Assembly: GCA_963576565.1 (NCBI GenBank)
Contig: OY755042.1
Location: 109,421,314 to 109,485,313 of the forward strand
DNA length: 64,000 nt
Direction of reading: 5' to 3'
From: Aspidapion aeneum
Taxonomy: Eukaryota > Arthropoda > Insecta > Coleoptera > Brentidae
The position numbers and the translations under genes are program-made. The notes beneath the pieces are model-generated. The model was not told the origin of the DNA, made no database searches, and saw only the letters and a list, made by a program, of their open reading frames with translations. How positions within the stretch are numbered: position 1 is the stretch's first letter; each line of letters starts with the position of its first letter. This document shows, one piece after another, positions 1 through 10,172 of the stretch.

Positions 1-65
1 TGTCCAGTATGTATACTAGGGCACAAATTGATAAAAATATAAATTTATTCATTCCAAAATGAAAA

Positions 66-560
66 TTAAAAGAGGTGAAAGTTATTGGAATAAGACATCG
101 CAAAAGTTTTGAACAATATTCCGCATATTTTATTACTTAAAAATATTTTTCCAAATCCTTTGAAAGGAATAAAATCATAACAAAAACATTTCATGTAAAA
201 AGAAGCCAAGTTCGCGAAAATGGTATTCCGTAAAAAGAATTGAGATAAAAGTATAGCCAAGTTCTTCAATACAAATTTCAAAATGAAAGGTTCTTACTAG
301 TTTGGAAATGTTTTTTTAAACTTGGCTATTACGGCTGCAAATTTATTCTTAGGCACACTGCTAAATTGAACATAAACAAGTTTGGCTGTAATAGCGAAGT
401 TTAAAAAACCATTTCCAAACCAGTAAGAACCTTTCATTTTGAAATTTGTATTGGAGAACTTGGCTTTACTTTTATCTCAATTCTTTTTACGGAATACCAT
501 TTTCGCGTACTTGGCTTCTTTTTACATGAAATGTTTTTGTTATGATTTTATTTTTTCTAT
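66..560. mobile_element. Palindromic MITE, copy 1 (family PalA)
   Basis: Two arms, about 170-345 and 375-553, are inverted copies of each other around a short loop containing a GCTAAATTGAAC stretch. The same sequence recurs at 5035-9446 (interrupted), 40343-41500 and 46300-47640. No transposase is encoded. It lies just upstream of a Flightless-I exon, inside an intron. The short ORFs read across the arms are by-products of the palindrome. Confidence 0.75.
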
Positions 561-599
561 GGCCACTATAGCTTTATACTATATATTTTTTATATTTAG

Positions 600-751
600 A
601 TTTTCAAATGTAAATTTATTGGTTGGGATGAAGTAATAGCAGTCGATTTTACAAGAACGGCCGCATCTGTACAAAAAACCGGCGCTAACCTGACACAGTG
701 GGCCCATAAACAAGAGACCAAAGCTGATCTAACCGCTCTCTTTACTCCTAG
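600..751 (+). CDS. FliI: Flightless-I, first exon in window (gelsolin-repeat region)
   Basis: Flightless-I is an actin-binding protein with N-terminal leucine-rich repeats and C-terminal gelsolin repeats; in animals it acts in actin remodelling and nuclear-receptor coactivation. This exon follows a TTTAG acceptor, has no stop, and ends at AG/GTAAGT. It encodes GWDEVIAVDF and QKTGANLTQWAHKQETKADL, which resembles the family stretch that ends in ALFTPR. The six exons in the window have compatible phases (152, 125, 203, 212, 151 and 165 bp) and sum to exactly 336 codons. The leucine-rich repeats lie before the window and the last gelsolin repeats after it. The exact 5' edge of this exon rests on splice-site choice and is less certain than its body. 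Confidence 0.88.
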
Positions 752-1298
752 GTAAGTTTAATCAAATTTTATATCGTTATCTTTGTTTATTTCATATTAA
801 GACTTGACTTTGAAACGAACAATACAAATTTGTGAAATATCTAATTGACAATCACTGCTTGTTTCAATCGATATTTTAACGGATTGGATTTGACCAAAGT
901 TAAAGCGGCAAATCTAAAATGGCCGCCGTCCCGCCTTTTTAACCACTATTTTTGTTTAATTGTGTTTTTTTACAGTTTTCTTTAATTAAATTTTGGAGAA
1001 AATCTAACTTTCAAAAACTGTTTGACGCTCACGTTGTTTGATTGCGGGTACAAACGCAATAAGCGTTGATCTGGCCTGAAAGGCAGAAGAGCTGTCGTAG
1101 GTCACGGATTAGTTTAGTTCTTTTTATTTGTAATCGATCTTTTCATTGATCGATATGTATAGCAGTTTATTTTCGCCTGCTATTGTTCTGGTTTCTCTCG
1201 TATCTCGGTAGATGGCACTTCTTGCGACAGTTTTCTCACTATTTACATAGGATTAGAGACAAAACCATCTAATTAACTTCGCAAGAGTGTCACATTGA
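752..1298. other. Intron sequence, nothing assignable
   Basis: Intron of Flightless-I. I see no conserved coding segment. The last 250 bases or so may belong to the retroelement that carries the hammerhead-like motif, but its limits cannot be set from one copy. Confidence 0.5.
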
Positions 1299-1376
1299 CC
1301 AAGCAGTGTTCTGAGGAGTCCCATAAGGACGAAACACTTAACTGTCAACACTTATTAGGTGTCCATTAGATCTTGG
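1299..1376 (+). ncRNA. Hammerhead-ribozyme-like motif
   Basis: The core CTGAGGA (1311-1317) fits the CUGANGA consensus. Stem II pairs GTCC (1318-1321) with GGAC (1327-1330) around a 5-base loop. GAA (1331-1333) follows. Stem III pairs ACACTTAA (1334-1341) with TTAGGTGT (1355-1362), with one G-U pair. The cleavage triplet is GTC at 1361-1363. Stem I is weak next to the core but has a distal 5 bp helix, CCAAG (1299-1303) with CTTGG (1372-1376). Such ribozymes are known in Penelope-like elements, retrozymes and some SINEs of animals. The weak proximal stem I suggests a decayed or inactive copy. A hAT-type MITE has inserted just downstream. Confidence 0.55.
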
Positions 1377-1383
1377 ACCCCCG

Positions 1384-2406
1384 CAGTGTTGCCAACTATT
1401 GGAAAGCGAGAATCCGTAGCGTGAACCCGAAAAATCCGTAGAAATCCGTAGATTCAAACAGGAATTCATTAAACGAAAAACCGAAAAAAAGGGCCATCTT
1501 CACAACTAAAACGTTTTGGTTTGATTTTTTTTTTGACAGAGTGACAGTAGTGCACCACTATTTGTGTATTATACCTATTGGAAATAGTATAAATAAAAGT
1601 ACCTACTTTTTTAACTTTTAAGGTACGACATACACTAACATTTTTTGGGAAAAAATTTTATTTGTGAGATATGGGAAAAATTTTTATATACGATCAATCC
1701 TGCTTGTTGAGTATCCTAAAAAGATATTTTGACATTTGTCACATGATCACTGTCATGGCGGCAAATTCAAAAAATTAGGCATGAAATCCCAAAAAGTGAG
1801 GTTAAATCGCAAAATATTGAAAAAAGTTATTTGCAGGGGCTGGGGCCAAAAATAGGGTATTTCTTATTTTTTATTTTTTTATTATTATTGCTCCAAATTT
1901 CATAGAGGACCCTAAAATGACATTCTAAACACTTTTTTCAAATAACTTTTTTCGATATTTCGCCATCTAACCTCACTTTTTGAGTTTTCATGACTAATTT
2001 TTTGAATTTGCCGTCATGACAGTGATTACGTGACTAATGTCAAAATGTCTTTCTAGGTTATTCAACAAGCAGGATTGATCGTATATATAGTTTTTTTTTC
2101 CATAACTTACAAATAAAAATTTTTCCCATATGTCGCGAACATTATGGGGGACACTGTATATAACATAACGTAAAACATAATATTAACACAGTTTATTCAT
2201 TTAGGAACTGAAACTAGTAAACTACGAACATAATTACCGGTTAAACGTTTTGTTTTGTTTCGATGTCTATCGTTTTTTTAGTAAAAGCCGAGAAGACCGA
2301 CAAAAAAGTCCCAAAAATCCGTAGATTTGGGTCCAAAATCGGATATCGGAGATCAGAATAAAAAATCCGTAGATCTACGGATAAATCCGTAGGGTTGGCA
2401 ACACTG
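1384..2406. mobile_element. Non-autonomous hAT-type DNA transposon
   Basis: The ends are inverted copies, CAGTGTTGCCAAC at the left and GTTGGCAACACTG at the right. A perfect 8 bp duplication GACCCCCG flanks the element (1376-1383 and 2407-2414). An 8 bp target duplication with CAGNG-type termini is typical of hAT elements. Several AATCCGTAG motifs sit near both ends. The interior holds a second long inverted repeat (about 1632-1835 against 1940-2140), probably another MITE nested inside. There is no transposase reading frame. Confidence 0.85.
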
Positions 2407-2696
2407 GACCCCCGTGAGGTTAAGCTTTCAAGCTACCCACGGAAAAATATGAGAGAAACAAAAACTCCTTTTTACCCGATTAGTCACGAAACTTGTTTGA
2501 GTGGAAATAAATTTTGGTCAAAAGTTTCTATTTTTAACTTATAGCATTTGTCAACTTTGAAGAGTGTGGGAAACTGTGAGTGTTAAAAATAACCAATTTA
2601 CAGTCAAATCATTTTGTGATTTATTGTTAAGGAGATACAGTGTGGCCAAATAAACCTTATAACAATATATATAAGTTTGTCAATATTATTATAATT

Positions 2697-3425
2697 ACAA
2701 AAAATACTCTGCCAATATATGGGCCCCTAAGCTCACACTAGGTACTATAGTTATAGTGTACGTGTGAGCTAATATAAATAAAAACTAAAATATATTTTAT
2801 TCAACTCCGGACTAAATTACCTTTTGTTTGATACCACACAAGCCATGTTTTGACTTAAACTCAAATTTTTGAAATCTACCCCCACCCTTAAAAAAACAAA
2901 AACTAAAATGTATTTTGTTAAACTCCGGACTCAATTACCTTTAGTTTGATATCACACACGCCATTTTTTCACTTAAACTCTAATTTTTGAAATATACCCC
3001 CACCCTTTTTTTTAAATAAATTAAAATGTATTTTGTTGAACTCCAGACTCAATTACCTTTCGTTTGATGTCACACACGCCATATTTTTCCATAAACTCTA
3101 ATTTTTGAAATCAATCCCCACCCTTTTATTTGGTTTGTGCTCGGTGGATTTTGTTCATTTTTAAATGGGACCATCTCGGCCCAAAACTCAGCCTAGGTAC
3201 CAAATTTCATTCAAATCGGCCAAGCGGTTTTTGAGTTATGCGCGTTGGTCGTTACAGATATACAGACAGACAGACAGACAGACGGCGCAACAAAAAAGTT
3301 TCAAAATCATCTGAAACGCAAAGATATATAAAAATTTTTGAAATCGGAGCAACTTTTTTTTTCTCGAAAAAATTAGGATCACCATAGCTCACACTACTAT
3401 AGTATAGTATATGTGTGAGCTAATA
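2697..3425 (+). mobile_element. AGCTCACAC-family repeat, copy 1
   Basis: The element runs from ATACTCTGCCAATATATGGG to an AGCTCACAC...GTGTGAGCTAA hairpin. Each end carries its own imperfect palindrome bounded by AGCTCACAC. The body contains three tandem units of about 115 bp (each with ACTC.GGACTCAATTACCTTT) followed by a CAGACAGA run. Copies lie at 5393-6108, 8669-9382 (reverse) and 63485-64000 (reverse, cut by the window). There is no coding capacity. Internal tandem repeats plus a 3' hairpin before CTAA resemble short Helentron/Helitron derivatives, but this class assignment is inference. Confidence 0.75.
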
Positions 3426-3477
3426 GTAATATTATATTAAACATTCAATAAGCACGTTTACTTGTATTGCATGACTT

Positions 3478-4690
3478 CACAAAATCTCGATTTTCTGTTA
3501 TAACAAATAAATGGATCCATGATGGATCTGATACCTTCCTAGCCCATTAGAACACTCCACGTTATATGAGCCTTGAAAATAGTTTTCTAAATATTTCAAA
3601 AACGGATGCTCCTACGAAGTTTCTGGTAATAACATAAATTATTGCGAAAAATGTGTTTTACTATATTCCGAAAACCGCATATTTATGCGATGCTCCGTTA
3701 AAAAGTAAGCATATTTTCAATTCTTAAACTGTCAAAAAACTGTAACTAGCGTTAATAGATTTTGACCAAAATCTAATCAGCTCGTTACAGTGTCGAACAC
3801 TATTTTGCCTGAAAATTTCATAGAAATCGGTTCAGTGGTTAGGAGCAGCTACCGTGTTACCGACAGACATACACAGACAGACGCCAAATAACACATTGCG
3901 GCGTTATCTAAAAAAAAAATATTTTTTCTATAAGCGTGCGGAAAAGTCCACTTTTTTGCACGCATTTTAGTGTGGAAAGTGCCATTTTTCCGCACTAGTG
4001 CGGAAAAGTAAATTTGTTACGATTTTGTGGTGTTCTATAACATTTAGACCGTTCAAAATACATTTGTATCTTTCCTAGCACACGAAATATCCTAAAAATA
4101 TTCAAATTGACTAAAATTCTGTTATATTTTCGATAAAATAAAGTTTTCAGTAAAATAGGTTCAAATTATAAGTTTTAAACCTCCCCGGTATAAATATCGT
4201 CATTGTCAATGTCAAACAACAATGAACACTAGTGGTTTTAGATTTGGCATCTTAAATCACCATAGCAACAAAGTACAAACAAACTGTCAAAACAAAGCCA
4301 ATTTTGCAGATACAAGCGTCTTTTGAATTTTTCAAACAAAAAAATCAGATTTTCAACGGATTCTTCGGACGAAGATCTACCCCAGTCAGTTCTAGAAGCC
4401 GCTAGAATGTGAATAATAATAATTGATTTGATTAAAACGTTTTGAATATAAATAATTTTCTGATTAATTTTTAGTTTTTTCCTCACGCTTATAGAAAAAA
4501 TAGTGTACCTAACTCGTGCGTAAAGTGTCTTTTCCGCACTTGATTGCTGGCCAAACTCCGCTATCGCGTCGTTTGGCCATCTGCAATCGCGTGCGGAAAA
4601 GAGGCACTTTCCGCACTAGTTAGGTAAACTACTATTTTCATCGAAAACAATTCCTTCTCTAGCCATTGCTACGCGGGCTGGGAGGCTAAT
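3478..4690. mobile_element. CCTTCCTAGCC-ended repeat, copy with insertion
   Basis: The left end is TACCTTCCTAGCCC near 3530 and the right end is CGGGCTGGGAGGCTA near 4685. The interior matches the repeats at 50900-51320 (reverse) and 51815-52315 over several hundred bases, including AATCTAATCAGCTCGTTA and a GACAGACA run. A second element (3926-4636) has inserted into a poly-A tract near the right end. No coding region. Confidence 0.65.
3926..4636. mobile_element. GTGCGGAAAAG hairpin-ended element
   Basis: Relative to the uninterrupted copy at 51815-52315, this block is extra sequence between a poly-A tract and TTCATCGAAAA. GTGCGGAAAAG units occur at both ends in opposite orientations. CTATAAGCGTG near 3930 is repeated inverted as CACGCTTATAG near 4487. 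The right end forms a strong hairpin (about 4505-4630) that includes GGCCAAAC and GTTTGGCC. No protein is encoded. Confidence 0.6.
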
Positions 4691-4716
4691 AAATTAAAAA
4701 ATATGTTAATTTTGAC

Positions 4717-4778
4717 TAGAGACCCTGTATGTATGACATATTTTTACTTTAAAATATGTTATACATACAGGGTCTCTA
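4717..4778. repeat. Short perfect inverted repeat
   Basis: AGAGACCCTGTATGTAT (4718-4734) is followed by its exact reverse complement (4761-4777) around an AT-rich loop. CCCTGTAT termini recur in other MITEs of this window, so this may be a minimal or internally deleted MITE. Confidence 0.65.
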
Positions 4779-4895
4779 ATTTTGACAACCTATATCTAAA
4801 AAACAAAAAGTAAGTATCTCACCACCCCTTAAAGTTCGTTGTATTATTTAAATTTCACCCTGTATAATACATTTATTTAATTACGTTTAATGTAG

Positions 4896-5020
4896 AGAAC
4901 CTCCAATGCCCATAAACGAAGCACAGACCCTCATGGAAGAATGGAACGAAGACATGGAGGCTATGGAAGCGTTTGTTTTAGAAGGAAAGAAGTTTGTTAG
5001 ATTGCCTGAGGAAGAATTAG
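4896..5020 (+). CDS. FliI: Flightless-I exon
   Basis: The acceptor is TGTAG/AGAACC and the donor is ATTAG/GTAAGA. The exon encodes [20 protein letters not shown] followed by RLPEEELG, a highly conserved Flightless-I stretch between gelsolin repeats. The phases fit both neighbours: it completes an AG/A codon at its start and leaves G/GT at its end. Confidence 0.93.
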
Positions 5021-5392
5021 GTAAGATTTTTATACAGGGTGGCCCAGATAAACATAAGTTCCAGTTCTAGAAACGCTAGAGAGCTGAGCTTTGGAAGGCT
5101 GATAGTAACTATGATAAAACCATGGGAAAAAGCCTTAAAATTTTAAATAAGGCATAAAATTATAACAAAAACATTTCATGTCAAAAAAAGCCAAGTCCGC
5201 GAAAATGATATACCGTAAAAAGAATTGAGATACAGGTAAACCCAAGTTCTCCAATACAAATTTTAAAATGAAAGGTTCTTACAAGTTTGGAAAGGTTTTT
5301 CTAAACTTCGCTATTACGTCTGCAAATAACTCCTAGGCACAGTGCTAAATTGAACGTAAAAAAGTTTGGCTGTAATAGCAAAGTTCAAAAAA

Positions 5393-6108
5393 ATACTCTG
5401 CCAATCTATGGGTACCTAAGCTCACACTAAGTACTATAGTTATAGTGTACGTGTGAGCTAATATAACTAAAAACTGAAATATATTTTATTCAACTCCAGA
5501 CTCAATTACCTTTCGTTTGATACCACACAAGCCATGTTTTGACTTAAACTCTAATTTTTAAAATCTACCCCCACCCTTTTTAAAAAAACTAAAATGTATT
5601 TTGTTTAACTCCAGACTCATTTACCTTTTGTTTGATGCCATATTTTCACTTAAACTCTAATTTTTGACATCTACCCCCACCCTTTTTTCTTAAATAACTT
5701 AAAATTCATTTTGTTAAACTTCAGACTTAATTACCTTTCGTTTGATATCACACACGCCATATTTTCACATAAACTCTCATTTTTGAAATCTACCCCCACC
5801 CTTTTATGTGACTTGCGTTCGGTGGATTTCGTTCATTTTTAAATGGGACCACCACGGCCCAAGACCCAGCCTAGGTACCAAATTTCATTTAAATCGGACA
5901 AGCGATTTTTGAGTTATGTGGGTTGGTCGTTACAGACAGAAATACAGACAGACAGACATACAGACAGACAACAAGACAAAAAAGTTTCAAAATCATCTGA
6001 AACGCAAAGATATATAAAAATTTTTGAAATCAGAGCAATTTTTTTTCTCGAAAAAATTAGATCACCATAGCTCACACTACTATAGTATAGTAGTAGTGTG
6101 AGCTAATA
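5393..6108 (+). mobile_element. AGCTCACAC-family repeat, copy 2
   Basis: It has the same ends and internal tandem units as the copy at 2697-3425, inserted between the loop and right arm of the PalA element. It contains CAGACAGA runs and the AAATTTCATTTAAATCGG motif shared with other repeats of the window. The 75-codon ORF over it is not a gene. Confidence 0.75.
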
Positions 6109-6184
6109 TTTCCAAACTAGAAAGAACCTTTTATTTTAAAAAAATTTTTGGAGAACTTGGGTTTACTTTTATCTCAATTCTTTT

Positions 6185-8628
6185 TTTTTTATCTAACTTT
6201 ATTATCAATAAATTTATGCTACATATCTAATATCACAGTTAAATAATAAGGTTTTATTTTTTAATTAGAATCTATAAATTTTTCTAGATACCAGTCGCAA
6301 TTTATTTTCCTTAATGAGCTTGAGTCGTTGTGCTCGAATTATGTCTAAAAATCCATTTAAGTCCTGATTTTTCCCATCGATATTGTAAAACAGCAAGGCA
6401 CAACCATAAAAAAACCACACATTTTGATCTTGTTTATCACGAAATGTCACTTGTAACATTTCACCACACTGCGAGACTATTTTTAAATCTTTTTTAAATA
6501 GACGATTTAGTAAACTTTTTGGGCGGCGGACGAAACATCGAAAGACAGAATGTCGAAAGTACAAAATGTCGAAATGTCGAAGTTACAAAATGTCGAAGTT
6601 ACAATATGTCGAAAGGCAAAATGTCGAAATTACAAAATATCGAAATTACAAAATGTCGAAGTTACAAAATGTCAAAATCACAAAATGTCGAAATTACAAA
6701 ATCTCGAAAAGCAAAATGTCGAAATTACAAAATATCGAAATAACAAAATGTCGAAATTACAAAATGTCGAAACTAACAAATATCGAAAATTAAAAATTGA
6801 AAATTTCTAAACCTTAATCTAACCCGACCCTGACATTACCTAACCTAATCTAACTAAACCTAATCTGACCTAACCACATGAAAATAGAAAGTTTCAAAAA
6901 CCTAACCTGACGAAACCTAATTAAATCTAGCCGAATCAAACTGAACCGAACCGAACTGAGCGGAAACAAAGCAAACTGAACCAACAATTTTTTTCAAAAA
7001 AAAACTTTCCTAACTTCTTTCCCAGGATCCCAGAGGGTGTGAATCCGAACCAAACCGAACCGCACCTAACCGACCGAACCGAACCTAATCAAATCTAGCC
7101 GAACCGAACCGAACCAAACCGAACCTAACCTAACCAAACTAAACTACAACACTGCTAATTTTTTGTAATTTCGACATTTTGTAATTTCAACATTTTGCTT
7201 TTCGACATTTTGTATCGAAATTTTGTAATTTCGACATTTTGTAATTTCGACATTTTGTAATTTCAACATTTTGTAAGTTCGATATTTTGTAATTTCGACA
7301 TTTTGCCTTTCGACATTTTGTAACTTCGACATTTTGTAGTTTCGACATTTTAAATGTCGATATTTTGTTTTCGACATTTTGTACTTTCGACATTTTGTGT
7401 TTCGATGTTTTGGCCCTCACCCAAACTTTTTACCCAGTTCCAAATAATGAGACTATAGTATCAATAGAGTTGCAAAGCCTGCAAATGTCATTTTGACTTA
7501 TTCCATGCCTTTTGGTTTTCTCTGCTACCGGAATAACTTCATTGAGAATCTTATACACCGTGCTACGCCATTTTGTAGGCAGCACGGAGTTGGATATAAA
7601 GAACCAGATTTTTTTCCAGTTTAAAGATGGATATTTTTCCTCTACATGGGGTGTGACACTTACTTGGTTCATTATATTGTCGTAGATACTTTTTGTTGTG
7701 ATATTATCATTTTTGTTAAATCTTGACATTTGAGACTTAATTTTTTTAGTGTAGTTATTTCTCTGTAAATTATTTTCGAAGATTGAGTTTACGCTTGATT
7801 TAAACCATACCTTTGTGCTATCATCATTCCAAGATGCAAACTGAGTTTTTATAAAAAGAGCTAGAGCTTTAAATTCTATATTAAATAGGTTTAAACCTCC
7901 TATTTTATTCTTTTGCTCTATCTGTTGTCTACTTACTCTATAAAGGCATCCACTTCAAATAAATTTTCCTGTTATTAGAACGATTTTTTGACTGAATTTT
8001 TTAGGTAGGGGTAAAACTTGTGAGAGGTACCAGACTTTTGACAAAATATATATATTGACCAACCAAACTTTTCTTATTAAGTCTAAGGATCTGGGTATGT
8101 TTGATACCAAAAACCCCTGTATATTTTTAATAATTAAGTCCTAATTAATGTCTACCATCTCCGAAAAATTCCTTATTACCACCATACCAAGGATTTTTGT
8201 CTCTTTTTTTATTGGAAAATTACAAAGATATGGGATATGTATCCATGATCCTAAAAGAATTACATTTGATTTTTCGTAGTTAATTTTAGCATTGGAACCC
8301 TTTTCGAAAATATCAATTAGCTTTTCAACTTTTTCGAACTCCTCATAAGATTTCCAAAAATAAACTACATCATCAGCTAGAGCCGATGTTTGGATTATTT
8401 GCTGATTAACTTCCAAACCTTGAGTCGAGAAGTTTATTAGTTTTAAAAACGGTTCCAAACTAATGCTGAAAAGTAACATTGAAAGAGGACACTCCTGACG
8501 AATAGAGTTTTTTACTGAGAAACTATCTGAGATAAACCCGTTAACAAGGACCTTTGAGCTTGCTTTTTTGTACAATCTTTCAAACAGTTTTTGACTTTGG
8601 TTGGAAAATCCCATCTTTTTCATAACCG
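6185..8628 (-). mobile_element. LINE, 5'-truncated, L1/Tx1-like reverse transcriptase
   Basis: The minus strand encodes part of a reverse transcriptase at 8141-8623: RQECPLSMLLFSISLEPFLK, then ALADDV as the catalytic [FA]xDD region. Further down, around 7430-7729, comes a C-terminal segment with a CRLCN cysteine motif, and 6265-6500 probably holds the end of the ORF. The frame is broken several times. The 3' end is a T run at 6181-6190 (poly-A on the element strand). A TTCTTTT duplication (6178-6184, 8629-8635) marks insertion into the PalA arm. The foldback element 6521-7422 later inserted near its 3' end. The clade is judged from motif style only. Confidence 0.7.
6521..7422. mobile_element. 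Foldback-type transposon 1 (tandem-repeat TIRs)
   Basis: A perfect 9 bp duplication AAACTTTTT flanks the element (6512-6520 and 7423-7431). Both arms consist of degenerate units of about 16-17 bp, such as ACAAAATGTCGAAATT, in opposite orientations (about 6521-6800 and 7160-7422). The core holds CCTAACC/CCGAACC-rich DNA and a segment with AACTTCTTTCCCAGGATCCC that is shared inverted with the element at 49727-50527. Tandem-repeat arms and 9 bp duplications fit Drosophila FB-like (Mutator superfamily) elements. No transposase. Short ORFs across the arms are repeat artefacts. Confidence 0.82.
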
Positions 8629-8668
8629 TTCTTTTAATGGAATATCATTTTCGCGTGCTTAGCTTTTA

Positions 8669-9382
8669 GCTCACACATATACTATACTATAGTAGTGTGA
8701 GGGTGATCCTAACTTTTTCGAGAAAAAAAAAGTTGCTCCGATTTCAAAATTTTTTATATATCTTTGCGTTTCTGATGATTTTGAAACTTTTTTGTTGCGC
8801 CGTCTGTCTGTCTGTCTGTCTGTATGTCTGTAACGACCAACGCGCATAACTCAAAAACCGCTTGGCCGATTTTAATGAAATTTGGTACCTAGGCTGGATT
8901 TTGGGCCGAGATGGTCCCATTTAAAAATGAACAAAATCCACCGAACACAAACCAAATAAAAGGGTGGGGGTAGATTTCAAAAATTAGAGTTTAAGTGAAA
9001 ATATGGCGTGTGTGATATCAAACGAAAGGTAATTGAGTCTGGAGTTAAACAAAATACATTTTAATTTATTTAAAAAAAAGGGTGGGGTATATTTCAAAAA
9101 TTAGAGTTTAAGTGAAAATATGGCGTGTGTGATATCAAACGAAAGGTAATTGAGTCCGGAGTTTAACAAAATACATTTTAGTTTTTGTTTTTTTTAAGGG
9201 TGGGGGTAGATTTCAAAAATTTGTGTTTAAGTCAAAACATGGCTTGTGTGGTATCAAACAAAAGGTAATTTAGTCTGGAGTTGAATAAAATATATTTTAG
9301 TTTTTAGTTATATTAGCTCACACGTACACTATAACTATAGTACCTAGTGTGAGCTTAGGGGCCCATATATTGGCAGAGTATT
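8669..9382 (-). mobile_element. AGCTCACAC-family repeat, copy 3
   Basis: A reverse-strand copy of the 2697-3425 element with complete hairpin ends at 8671-8701 and about 9312-9355. It sits in the right arm of the PalA element, immediately after the LINE insertion. Confidence 0.75.
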
Positions 9383-9523
9383 TTTACATGAAATATTTTT
9401 CTTATAATTTACAATTATTTATGTATTGTTACATTTATCTGGGACACAGAAATTGTAGAAGCTTGTTTTGTTTGGAAGGTCAAGTTTTAAGCTTGGGAGG
9501 CTAAGATAATCTTTTTTTTTCAG

Positions 9524-9726
9524 GTCACTTCTACTCCAAAGACTGCTACGTCTTCTTGTGTCGGTACTGGGTCCCGGTTGAAGATAACGAAGAAAGCGAT
9601 TTCGTCAGTGCGGAAATCGACGAATTCCAATGCGTCGTGTATTTCTGGCAAGGAAGGGAAGCGTCAAATATGGGCTGGCTCACCTTTACGTTTACTTTGC
9701 AAAAGAAATTTCAAACACTTTTCCAG
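9524..9726 (+). CDS. FliI: Flightless-I exon
   Basis: The acceptor is a T-run followed by CAG/GTCACTTC and the donor is CCAG/GTAAGT. It encodes HFYSKDCYVFLCRYWVPVE, a short acidic linker, then VYFWQGREASNMGWLTFTF and LQKKFQTLFQ. This is the core of a gelsolin repeat. The acidic linker is much shorter than in mammals, from memory of that family. The 203 bp exon ends on a codon boundary. Confidence 0.95.
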
Positions 9727-10172
9727 GTAAGTTCAAATATTCTACAACAACGAGAGACACGAGTGGCTACACCATGTGTTTTACATTACACTCCTTTATT
9801 TCCTTTTGTAATTTTTCCATATTGTTTGTTTTTATTTCATATTTTAATCTCTTTACTGGGCTTAAACTACTTTAAGAGAATAAAATAATTTAAAAAAATT
9901 TAATAAAAAAAACACCCTGTTCGAACAAGGTTGTCTTAAATGAAGACTCAAGTGTATACCAAATTTGACCATTTTTGGTGCGTCTATGCTAGATCTACAG
10001 CTGCCTTGAGGGGGAAGTGATATACATCGTTGGAAAGGAAATTTCTTCAGCTTTAAAAATAAATTTTAAAAGCAGACAGGTAGGACTGAAAAATTTAAGA
10101 AAACTAAAAAAACAAGTTTTTTTCCACACCTCTCATATATTTAAATGCCTATAAAACGTGCGCCACTGATGT

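Larger units (their letters stand above)
5035..9446. mobile_element. PalA palindromic element, copy 2, broken by nested insertions
   Basis: The left end begins at CAGGGTGGCCCAGATAAA and the right end is its inverse near ATTTATCTGGGACAC. The left arm (about 5145-5393) is intact. The right arm is split into 6108-6184, 8629-8668 and 9383-9446. Three insertions separate the pieces: two AGCTCACAC repeats and a LINE, and the LINE itself carries a foldback element. The whole stack lies in a Flightless-I intron. Confidence 0.7.

Noticed and set aside
6519..6810. Several overlapping ORFs (74-86 codons) with repeating MSK.QNVE units
   Set aside because: They are translations of the 16-17 bp tandem units of a foldback arm in three frames; no protein signature.
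6830..7140. Possible interstitial telomeric repeat (CCTAA)n
   Set aside because: The CCTAACC and CCGAACC words are degenerate and lie in the core of a foldback element; no regular TTAGG array.
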